A DNA stretch of 8,323 nt, from NCBI GenBank assembly GCA_027046415.1, contig JALTYW010000240.1, positions 1 to 8,323 on the forward strand. The letters are read 5' to 3'. Below, in pieces: positions 1 through 7,456 of this stretch. This stretch comes from Sulfurovum sp. (GTDB lineage Bacteria > Campylobacterota > Campylobacteria > Campylobacterales > Sulfurovaceae). Each line of letters starts with the position of its first letter. Within the stretch, counting starts at the first letter, position 1. The translations under genes were made by a program, and so were the position numbers. Under the pieces are notes generated by a model. The model was not told the DNA's origin. It saw nothing but the letters and a program-made list of their open reading frames with translations, and did not search any database.

Positions 1-2043
<2,043 letters not shown>

Positions 2044-2055
2044 GTTCAGCCTTTC

Positions 2056-3570
2056 TTATGCTGCAAAAGAAGCTTTGAAATCTTCGATCGCTTTTCTCAA
2101 CTCAGCTTCAGTCTCGTCTGTGATCTTTTTGTCATTTCTGATCGCATCGAGTACATTCATGTATTTTGCTTCCATAAACGGCATCAGTTCCGCTTCGAAC
2201 TTCACTACTGACGATGCCGGAATATCATCGAGGTATCCGTTGGCACCTGCGAAGATAATGACAACTTGCTTCTCGATAGGTACAGGAGAGTATGGTCCCT
2301 GCTTCAATACTTCAACCATTCTCTGACCACGCTCGAGCTGTGCTCTTGTGTGATCATCAAGGTCGGATGCAAACTGTGCAAACGCCTGCAGTTCACGGAA
2401 AGATGCAAGGTCAAGTCTCAGTGTTCCTGAAACCTGCTTGGTCGCTTTGATCTGAGCAGCACCACCAACACGTGATACAGAAAGACCGACGTTGATCGCA
2501 GGTCTGATACCAGAGTTGAAGAGGTCTGTTTCAAGGAAGATCTGACCATCTGTAATAGAGATAACGTTGGTTGGAATATATGCTGCAACGTCACCTGCTT
2601 GTGTTTCAATGATCGGGAATGCTGTAATAGAACCTGCTCCAAGATCATCATTCAGCTTCGCCGCACGTTCAAGCAGTCTTGAGTGCAGATAGAAAACGTC
2701 ACCAGGATACGCTTCACGACCCGGAGGACGTCTGAGGATCAGTGACATTTCACGGTATGCAACCGCATGCTTGGAGAGGTCATCATAGAAGATAACAGCA
2801 TGTCTTCCATTATCTCTGAAGTACTCAGCCATTGTAACACCCGCATATGGTGCAAGGAACTGAAGCGCTGCAGAGTCAGCAGCACCAGCATTGATCACAA
2901 TTGTATAATCCATTGCACCATGTTCTTCAAGTTTTTTAACTGTGGCAGCAACAGTAGACTGTTTTTGACCGATAGCAACATAGATACAAACAACATCCTG
3001 ACCTTTCTGGTTGATGATCGTGTCGATCGCCAGTGTCGTTTTACCAGTCTGTCTGTCACCAATGATAAGCTCTCTCTGCCCACGTCCTACCGGAACCAGC
3101 GCATCGATTGCTTTGATCCCTGTCTGAAGCGGCTCATGGACAGATTTACGTGCCATGATGCCAGGTGCTTTCTCTTCGATAAATCTGTGTTCAGTCGCTT
3201 CTACCGCACCTTTACCGTCAAGCGCTTCACCAAGAGGATTCACTACTCTTCCCATCAGGCTGTCACCTACAGGTGTTTTAAGAAGTTCACCGAGTCTTTT
3301 GACACTCATCCCCTCTTTGATGCCTACACTGCTTCCAAGTACAACGACACCAACATTTGCCTCTTCAAGGTTCAGTACAAGTCCTTTTGCACCGTTTTCA
3401 AACTCTACAACCTCTCCGGCCATTACGTTGTTCAGTCCGTAGACAGTTGAAATACCGTCTGCAATACCTACTACTTTACCTACCTCATTGATGTCAACAT
3501 CAATCTCAAAGTTCTCGATTCTCTCTTTGATGATCGAACTTATCTCATCTGCTTGCAATTTTACTGCCAC
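2056..3570 (-). CDS. atpA: F1Fo-ATP synthase subunit alpha, GTG start
   Basis: Alpha alternates with beta in the F1 hexamer, binds nucleotide at the non-catalytic sites and supplies the arginine finger to the beta active site. The 504 residues match the family length. Order seen: N-terminal delta-binding segment (1-25, [17 protein letters not shown]), beta-barrel (about 26-93), P-loop GDRQTGKT (171-178, Lys177), Walker B-like HAVIFYDDL (257-265), and the signature [14 protein letters not shown] (357-370), whose Arg367 is the arginine finger. A C-terminal helical domain follows. The start codon is GTG (3570-3568), not ATG: AAAGGAG lies 5 nt upstream, and the N-terminus it gives matches the usual alpha start. 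The gap after atpH is 24 nt. No inactivating change is visible. Confidence 0.98.
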   Translation of the reverse strand: MAVKLQADEISSIIKERIENFEIDVDINEVGKVVGIADGISTVYGLNNVMAGEVVEFENGAKGLVLNLEEANVGVVVLGSSVGIKEGMSVKRLGELLKTPVGDSLMGRVVNPLGEALDGKGAVEATEHRFIEEKAPGIMARKSVHEPLQTGIKAIDALVPVGRGQRELIIGDRQTGKTTLAIDTIINQKGQDVVCIYVAIGQKQSTVAATVKKLEEHGAMDYTIVINAGAADSAALQFLAPYAGVTMAEYFRDNGRHAVIFYDDLSKHAVAYREMSLILRRPPGREAYPGDVFYLHSRLLERAAKLNDDLGAGSITAFPIIETQAGDVAAYIPTNVISITDGQIFLETDLFNSGIRPAINVGLSVSRVGGAAQIKATKQVSGTLRLDLASFRELQAFAQFASDLDDHTRAQLERGQRMVEVLKQGPYSPVPIEKQVVIIFAGANGYLDDIPASSVVKFEAELMPFMEAKYMNVLDAIRNDKKITDETEAELRKAIEDFKASFAA

Positions 3571-3574
3571 TGAT

Positions 3575-3581
3575 ACTCCTT
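3575..3581 (-). promoter_or_regulatory. Ribosome binding site supporting the GTG start of atpA
   Basis: On the minus strand AAAGGAG lies 5 nt before GTG in the atpH-atpA gap. There is no ATG at this position, so this near-consensus Shine-Dalgarno sequence decides the start. Confidence 0.8.
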
Positions 3582-3594
3582 TACTGTTAGATAA

Positions 3595-4122
3595 CTACAA
3601 AGACTTCTTGATGAAATCAATGAGCTGTTCTTTAACTCTCTGCTTGGAGAAGTTAACCTCTATTCCTAAATCATCCACTGAAACACGCAGTCCGTCAAGA
3701 TCGCTCTTTTCCTGCTTTAGGGTGATCGATGCACCTGTGTATTTCCCAAGTGTATCTTCAAGCTTCTTCAACTCGTCTTTATCGAGCTTCTTACTGCTTT
3801 TGAGAACACCTTCATACTTGTTGGAAGCTTTCTGAAGCTCCGCATTGAGTACTCTGGAGATAGCCGGGATCAGATCCAGACGTTTGTTCTCACCCAATAT
3901 TTTGATGAAGTTGACAAGGTTGCTCTCCGCTTCATTTCCCAATGCTGCAAGAATCATCTCTGTTTTCTTCTCTGCAGGAATGATTGGAGATGTCAATACT
4001 GTTGCAATCTCTTCCGAAGCAATTGCTTCAGTCAATACATTCAGCACCGATGCTGTAGAAGCAACATCTTTGCTGGCAGAAGAGAGTGCCGTTGCATAGC
4101 GTTTTGCAATTAGCTCTTCCAT
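3595..4122 (-). CDS. atpH: F1Fo-ATP synthase subunit delta
   Basis: Delta (OSCP-like) sits on top of F1 and ties the alpha N-termini to the b/b' peripheral stalk. The 175 residues are the usual length. The N-terminal helical-bundle domain (about 1-105) begins with the family-typical LIAKRYATAL and contains the conserved stretch NFIKILGENKRLDLIP (71-86). The C-terminal domain (about 106-175) has the expected beta hairpin (GVLKSS, ASITLKQEKSDLDGLRVSVD) and ends in a helix (RVKEQLIDFIKKSL) that would bind the b subunits. The atpF stop codon TAA is followed immediately by this ATG (TAAATG), with AAAGGTGG inside the end of atpF as ribosome binding site, which suggests translational coupling with the stalk subunit it binds. 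Delta is the least conserved F1 subunit, so the call rests on both sequence and gene position. Confidence 0.95.
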   Translation of the reverse strand: MEELIAKRYATALSSASKDVASTASVLNVLTEAIASEEIATVLTSPIIPAEKKTEMILAALGNEAESNLVNFIKILGENKRLDLIPAISRVLNAELQKASNKYEGVLKSSKKLDKDELKKLEDTLGKYTGASITLKQEKSDLDGLRVSVDDLGIEVNFSKQRVKEQLIDFIKKSL

Positions 4123-4671
4123 TTACGCCACCTTTCTGGAGATAATATCGACAATCTTGCTCTCTTCAAGCATGATATCATCTGCTGTGATATTTTCACT
4201 CAGCACTTCATCGATCGCTTCTCGTGATGCTTTACGCTCTTCAAGTGCGATCTTTTCATTGAATTGCTTCTCCATTACCTCAAGTTCCTGAGCATTCGCT
4301 TCAGCGATTTTCTTAGCAAGGATCACAGCCTCTTTTTTGGCATCTTCAATGATCTGTTCAGCTTTCTTTACACTTTCGTCAAGACGTGCCTGAGCCTCTT
4401 TCTTCTCATCTTTTGCTGCCTGAAGCTTCTCTTCAATCTCTTTCAGCTGTGAAGCAATTTGAGAAGATCTCCCCTTGAAAAACCCTTTGATGGGATTTGC
4501 GAGCAGATACCAGAGGAGTGCTGCAAATATTGCAAAGTTGATCACCCTTGGCCAGTAGTCACTCTCTCTACCGGTCTGGGCGAAATAGCGGCTTGCTTCC
4601 TCTCCATGTCCGCTGCTTGCCAAAAGCACAGCAGGCAGTACCATGAGAGACAGTAATAGTACTTTTTTCAT
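4123..4671 (-). CDS. atpF: F1Fo-ATP synthase subunit b with signal-peptide-like N-terminus
   Basis: Subunit b is one half of the peripheral stalk that holds F1 still against the turning c-ring. The 182 residues divide into: a lysine-led hydrophobic segment (1-18, MKKVLLLSLMVLPAVLLA) that looks like a Sec signal peptide; a polar stretch (19-42) ending in DYWPR; a membrane segment (about 43-58, VINFAIFAALLWYLLA) followed by positive Lys62, Lys66 and Arg68; and a long charged coiled coil (about 70-165, rich in Glu, Lys and Ala). The second hydrophobic segment corresponds to the single anchor of ordinary b subunits. Its flanking charges put the coiled coil in the cytoplasm, so the polar stretch would be periplasmic. 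There is no lipobox cysteine. The gene lies 11 nt after atpF' with ribosome binding site GGAAGGAAAGG and abuts atpH. Which of the pair is called b or b' follows the usual naming in this phylum. Confidence 0.93.
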   Translation of the reverse strand: MKKVLLLSLMVLPAVLLASSGHGEEASRYFAQTGRESDYWPRVINFAIFAALLWYLLANPIKGFFKGRSSQIASQLKEIEEKLQAAKDEKKEAQARLDESVKKAEQIIEDAKKEAVILAKKIAEANAQELEVMEKQFNEKIALEERKASREAIDEVLSENITADDIMLEESKIVDIISRKVA

Positions 4672-4682
4672 ACCTTTCCTTC

Positions 4683-5105
4683 CTACAGCTTGCTGAATTT
4701 GGCTTTGAGGCTCTCTTTGAAAAGAGGCATCTGAGAGAGAAGCTCGTTTTTAAGATTCTCTTTCTCTTGACCAAGTTTTTCTACAAACTCGGCATAAGCT
4801 TTGTCCAGCTCACTCTGTTTTGTCTCAACCTTGCTTGCTGCCAGTGCCTTCTCTTCTTCAATGGCTTTCTGTCTGATCGCAGCTGCCTCAGCTTTTGCCC
4901 GGCTGATGTTCTCTTCCGCTTTTGCGTTGAGCTCATCACTGCTGCCGCTGAGCCCTTTTGCCGCTTCAAGATCTTTTGCTATGGAACGGTCACGGTCGTC
5001 CATGAATTTCAACAGCGGTTGAAACAGCATTCGATTTAAAACGACAAGAAGGGTCAGGAACAATACCAGGACAAACAACATTAACGGTAAATGTATGTCA
5101 AGCAT
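4683..5105 (-). CDS. atpF': F1Fo-ATP synthase subunit b' (second stalk subunit)
   Basis: This second b-type subunit presumably pairs with the product of the next gene to form a heterodimeric peripheral stalk, as in phototrophs, Aquificota and other Campylobacterota. The 140 residues have one N-terminal membrane anchor (about 7-24, PLMLFVLVLFLTLLVVLN) with a short N-terminal tail and no signal peptide. The family-like turn NRMLFQPLLKFMDDRDRSI (24-42) follows, then an Ala/Glu/Lys-rich coiled coil (about 43-120) and a short C-terminal helix. It is the first atp gene of the cluster, 62 nt after parB, and has a strong ribosome binding site (GAGGAG, 5 nt before ATG). No atpB or atpE lies between it and parB. 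The b-type assignment is secure; pairing with AtpF is inferred from adjacency. Confidence 0.93.
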   Translation of the reverse strand: MLDIHLPLMLFVLVLFLTLLVVLNRMLFQPLLKFMDDRDRSIAKDLEAAKGLSGSSDELNAKAEENISRAKAEAAAIRQKAIEEEKALAASKVETKQSELDKAYAEFVEKLGQEKENLKNELLSQMPLFKESLKAKFSKL

Positions 5106-5110
5106 TAAAA

Positions 5111-5116
5111 CTCCTC
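5111..5116 (-). promoter_or_regulatory. Ribosome binding site of atpF'
   Basis: The minus strand reads GAGGAG followed by TTTTA and ATG. This near-perfect Shine-Dalgarno sequence at ordinary spacing fixes the start of the first atp gene. Confidence 0.8.
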
Positions 5117-5128
5117 GTGTAATTTCGC

Positions 5129-5157
5129 ATTATATTACCATCTTATAGATGAGATAA
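5129..5157 (-). promoter_or_regulatory. Candidate sigma70-type promoter for the atp genes
   Basis: In the 62-bp parB-atpF' gap the minus strand has a perfect -10 hexamer TATAAT (5134-5129). TTATCT (5157-5152), a 3-of-6 match to TTGACA, lies 17 bp further upstream. Transcription would begin about 7 nt downstream of the -10, giving a leader of roughly 15 nt that still contains the GAGGAG site. Campylobacterota sigma70 promoters depend mainly on the -10 box, so the weak -35 does not count against it. A second, weaker -10-like element (TATAAG, 5147-5142) overlaps the spacer. It is the only intergenic gap here large enough for a promoter, and a separate start for the ATP synthase genes is plausible. 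No experimental evidence is available, and TATAAT can occur by chance in AT-rich spacers. Confidence 0.5.
5139..5151. repeat. Short perfect inverted repeat between the -35 and -10 boxes
   Basis: The minus strand reads CATCT-ATA-AGATG, a 5-bp perfect dyad around a 3-nt centre, lying inside the spacer of the candidate atp promoter. It could be an operator half-site pair or a weak RNA hairpin at the end of the parB transcript. The stem is too short and lacks a G/C-rich arm and U-tract, so I do not call it a terminator. A dyad of this size may also be chance. Confidence 0.3.
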
Positions 5158-5167
5158 CGGTTAATTT

Positions 5168-6034
5168 TTAGCGATTTTTGAGGAATGAAAGGAAGTTTTC
5201 AAACTCCTGTGTATTTTCGAAAAATATCTCTACACTTTTGGATTTTGTTTTATGTTTAAAAGGAAGTGCCTGTTTCAGTTTTTCTGAAGCATTTTCTGTA
5301 ATGGCAGGATCTTTTTTTGATATATTGGGTTTTACAGTACCTTTATTGTTTTTAACCATCTTTTCAACATCACGCACACTCAGTTTCTGCCCGATAATCG
5401 AATCAATCATGATCTTTTGACGTTTCTCGTCAAGTCCTACAAGCACTTTTGCATGTCCCTGCGTAATCTTCCCTGCAATAAGCTGTTTTTTTGCATAGTC
5501 ACTCAGGCTAAGCAGACGCATGGTATTGGTGATCTGCGATCGGCTTTTATGAACAATTCGGGAGAGCTCTTCATGGGTGATCTTGTGTACTTCGATCAGC
5601 TCCGCGTAGGAGTTTGCCAGTTCAACAGCATTGAGATTCTCCCGCTGAATATTCTCTATGAGTGCGAGTTCACGCAGTTTAAATTCATCGATGGAGACAT
5701 TGGCGATAATCGCTTTGACGGTATCGAGTTTGGCAAGTTTGTGTGCTCTAAGACGGCGTTCCCCTGCAACAAGAAGATACCCCTCATCTTTTTCGATCAC
5801 AACAATCGGCTGCAGCAATCCGTGTTTGCGGATAGACTCACTCAACTCCTTCAGCGCCGTCTCATCAAAATGTTTTCGGGGCTGGTACGGGTTTGGTGTA
5901 ATCTGCTCCACCGGCAGTTCCTCAACCCGTGCACCCTGTGCTTCAAGTTCAAAGTTATCGATACTACTCAGATCTTTCTCATACGCCTCTTCTACTTCAG
6001 AGAGAATATCTCCCAGTCCACGTCCAAGTGCCAT
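5168..6034 (-). CDS. parB: Chromosome partitioning protein ParB (Spo0J family)
   Basis: ParB binds parS sites near the origin, closes into a sliding clamp using CTP, and stimulates ParA to move the origins apart. The 288 residues show the complete chromosomal layout. The N-terminal ParA-interacting motif is LGRGLGDIL (3-11). The ParB/Srx-like CTP-binding domain (about 40-130) has QITPNPYQPRKHFD (44-57), the GERRLRA box (91-97) and ENIQRE (127-132). The helix-turn-helix parS-binding domain lies at about 150-200 (EELSRIVHKSRSQITNTMRLL). A lysine-rich, low-complexity linker (about 228-265) joins it to a short C-terminal dimerisation domain (266-288). The ATG is 1 nt after the parA stop, with AGAGGG in the end of parA as ribosome binding site, so the two are coupled. 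No good parS match was found within the window. Confidence 0.97.
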   Translation of the reverse strand: MALGRGLGDILSEVEEAYEKDLSSIDNFELEAQGARVEELPVEQITPNPYQPRKHFDETALKELSESIRKHGLLQPIVVIEKDEGYLLVAGERRLRAHKLAKLDTVKAIIANVSIDEFKLRELALIENIQRENLNAVELANSYAELIEVHKITHEELSRIVHKSRSQITNTMRLLSLSDYAKKQLIAGKITQGHAKVLVGLDEKRQKIMIDSIIGQKLSVRDVEKMVKNNKGTVKPNISKKDPAITENASEKLKQALPFKHKTKSKSVEIFFENTQEFENFLSFLKNR

Positions 6035-6035
6035 A

Positions 6036-6824
6036 TTACCCTCTTGCTATAACTGTTGCAAGATCTCTGTAGGCAAGTGAACCTTTGGAACCTGTAGCAT
6101 ACTCTGTCACTGGCTTTCCAAAACTCGGGCTCTCTGCAATCTTGACATTTCTGGGTACCACGATACACTCTTTGGAGTTCTTTTTAATATGGAAAAGCTT
6201 ATCTTTGAAATGGTGTGAAAGATCTGCCAATACCTGCTTGGAAAGATTGTTCTGCTTGGAGTACATGGTCGGCAAGAAGCCCTTGATCTTCAGCTTTGGA
6301 TTGATGGTCTTTTTCAGCAAACTGACCGTATTTAGCAACTGTGCCAGACCTTCAAGGGCAAAAAACTCACACTGTATCGGAATGATCACAGAGTCAGAGG
6401 CACTCAATGCATTAATGGTAATGGGTCCCAGTGCCGGCGGAGAATCGATAATGATAAAATCATACTTCTTGGAAACCTCTTTGATCTTCTCTTTCAGTAC
6501 CAGTTCCCGGTTCTTCTTTTTCGGGTTGTAAAACTCTTTCTCAATCCCGACAAGACCAATATTGGATGGGGCAAGGTCAAGTTTTTTAATCTGTGTTTTG
6601 AGGATAACTTCCGAGAGTTTTTTACTGCCTATGAGGACATGGTAAATATTATACTCATAGTCGTTTCTGCTGAATCCCAGACTTGTGGTGGCATTGGACT
6701 GTGGATCGATATCCAGCAGCAGCACTTTTTTCCCTTTTTCTGCTAGTGAAGCAGCAAGGTTGACCGCCGTTGTAGTTTTCCCTACGCCACCTTTTTGGTT
6801 GGCAATACTGATTACTTCGCTCAT
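6036..6824 (-). CDS. parA: Chromosome partitioning ATPase ParA (Soj family)
   Basis: ParA dimerises on ATP binding, coats nucleoid DNA and is released by ParB-stimulated hydrolysis, pulling ParB-parS complexes apart. The 262 residues are typical of the short chromosomal type, with no N-terminal helix-turn-helix, so it is not expected to be an autorepressor. The deviant Walker A motif is KGGVGKTT (11-18), with signature Lys11 and catalytic Lys16. Asp40 lies in DIDPQ (switch I region), and Walker B is FIIIDSPP (123-130, Asp127). The conserved C-terminal stretch PRNVKIAESPSFGKPVTEY is at 224-242. The ATG overlaps the birA stop as ATGA. Only a poorly placed AAGAGGA lies about 13 nt upstream, so translation is probably coupled to birA. 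Plasmid-type origin is unlikely given the housekeeping neighbours. Confidence 0.97.
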   Translation of the reverse strand: MSEVISIANQKGGVGKTTTAVNLAASLAEKGKKVLLLDIDPQSNATTSLGFSRNDYEYNIYHVLIGSKKLSEVILKTQIKKLDLAPSNIGLVGIEKEFYNPKKKNRELVLKEKIKEVSKKYDFIIIDSPPALGPITINALSASDSVIIPIQCEFFALEGLAQLLNTVSLLKKTINPKLKIKGFLPTMYSKQNNLSKQVLADLSHHFKDKLFHIKKNSKECIVVPRNVKIAESPSFGKPVTEYATGSKGSLAYRDLATVIARG

Positions 6825-7456
6825 CGTAAACTATATATCCTCTTCCCGTCAATCATGAGTGATCCGTCCTCGCACAGCTGTGCATTTTTCAGACTCACTT
6901 TCTTGTTTTCTATATGTACTGAAAATCTTCTGCTTAGCTCAAATTCTACCCGATACTCACTAAAAACCTGCTTCCAATCAGGAAATTTCTCAAGCACTTC
7001 AAGATACTGTTTCAAAAGTACTTCAGGAGAGACTTCAAGACCGATTCCCCGGTATTCTCCGGCACGCTTTTGCAGGTTGATACCAATCCCGCATATCAGA
7101 ACATCTCCTCTCAATTTTGTGATAGTACCGCCGACTTTGTCATCATCTATATAAAAGTCGTTAGGCCATTTTAGCCAGATTTTCTCGGTGAATCCCAACA
7201 ATACTTTTTTCATGAGAAAAGAAAAGTAGATCGAAGCGGAAGAGAGAGGAAGGTCTTTTGGCAAATCATTCAAAGAAACAGCCACTGAAGCAAAAAAATT
7301 GCCTTTCTCCCCCAGCCAGCTGTTCTCCCTGCTGCCTATTCCAGCATACTGCTCCTCTGTAATCACTGCTACCGGTGCCTTTAGTCTCCCCTTTCCGATC
7401 GCATCGGTCAGGTACTGCTGTGTAGAGGCAAGGCTAAGAAACGATTGTATCTCCAA
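6821..7456 (-). CDS. birA: Biotin--[acetyl-CoA-carboxylase] ligase, group I (no DNA-binding domain)
   Basis: The enzyme makes biotinyl-5'-AMP from biotin and ATP and transfers biotin to a lysine of the carboxylase carrier protein (BCCP), feeding fatty acid synthesis. I choose the TTG at 7456-7454 as start: AAGGGGA lies 7 nt upstream, and the resulting N-terminus (EIQSFLSLASTQ) is where the catalytic domain begins. Longer TTG/GTG starts would only add residues read from inside fmt. The protein is then 211 residues. Motifs: STQQ (11-14, biotin-pocket STN equivalent), GIGSRENSW (39-47, in place of the usual GRGRRGRKW), KWPND (96-100), the biotin-contacting lysine in KVGGT (Lys107), GIGINL (123-128), and a small C-terminal SH3-like domain (about 170-211). 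There is no N-terminal helix-turn-helix, so it cannot repress transcription as E. coli BirA does. It overlaps fmt by 23 nt and parA by 4 nt. Confidence 0.93.
   Translation of the reverse strand: MEIQSFLSLASTQQYLTDAIGKGRLKAPVAVITEEQYAGIGSRENSWLGEKGNFFASVAVSLNDLPKDLPLSSASIYFSFLMKKVLLGFTEKIWLKWPNDFYIDDDKVGGTITKLRGDVLICGIGINLQKRAGEYRGIGLEVSPEVLLKQYLEVLEKFPDWKQVFSEYRVEFELSRRFSVHIENKKVSLKNAQLCEDGSLMIDGKRIYSLR

Noticed and set aside
2466..2481. A parS-like CACGTG site with a good right half (CACGTGATACA) inside atpA.
   Set aside because: Only about 10 of 16 bases match the parS consensus and the left half fails. The CACGTG core is explained by the conserved Ser-Arg-Val codons of the alpha signature.
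2767..3450. A 227-codon plus-strand open frame opposite atpA.
   Set aside because: It is antisense to the conserved alpha subunit, composition is not protein-like, and there is no credible ribosome binding site or promoter context.
5139..5151. Rho-independent terminator after parB.
   Set aside because: The stem is only 5 bp, A/T-rich, and is not followed by a U-tract; a promoter-spacer dyad is the better reading.
5417..6052. A 211-codon plus-strand open frame opposite parB, extending just past the parA-parB junction.
   Set aside because: It is a shadow of the conserved ParB coding region; no domain or initiation signal was seen.
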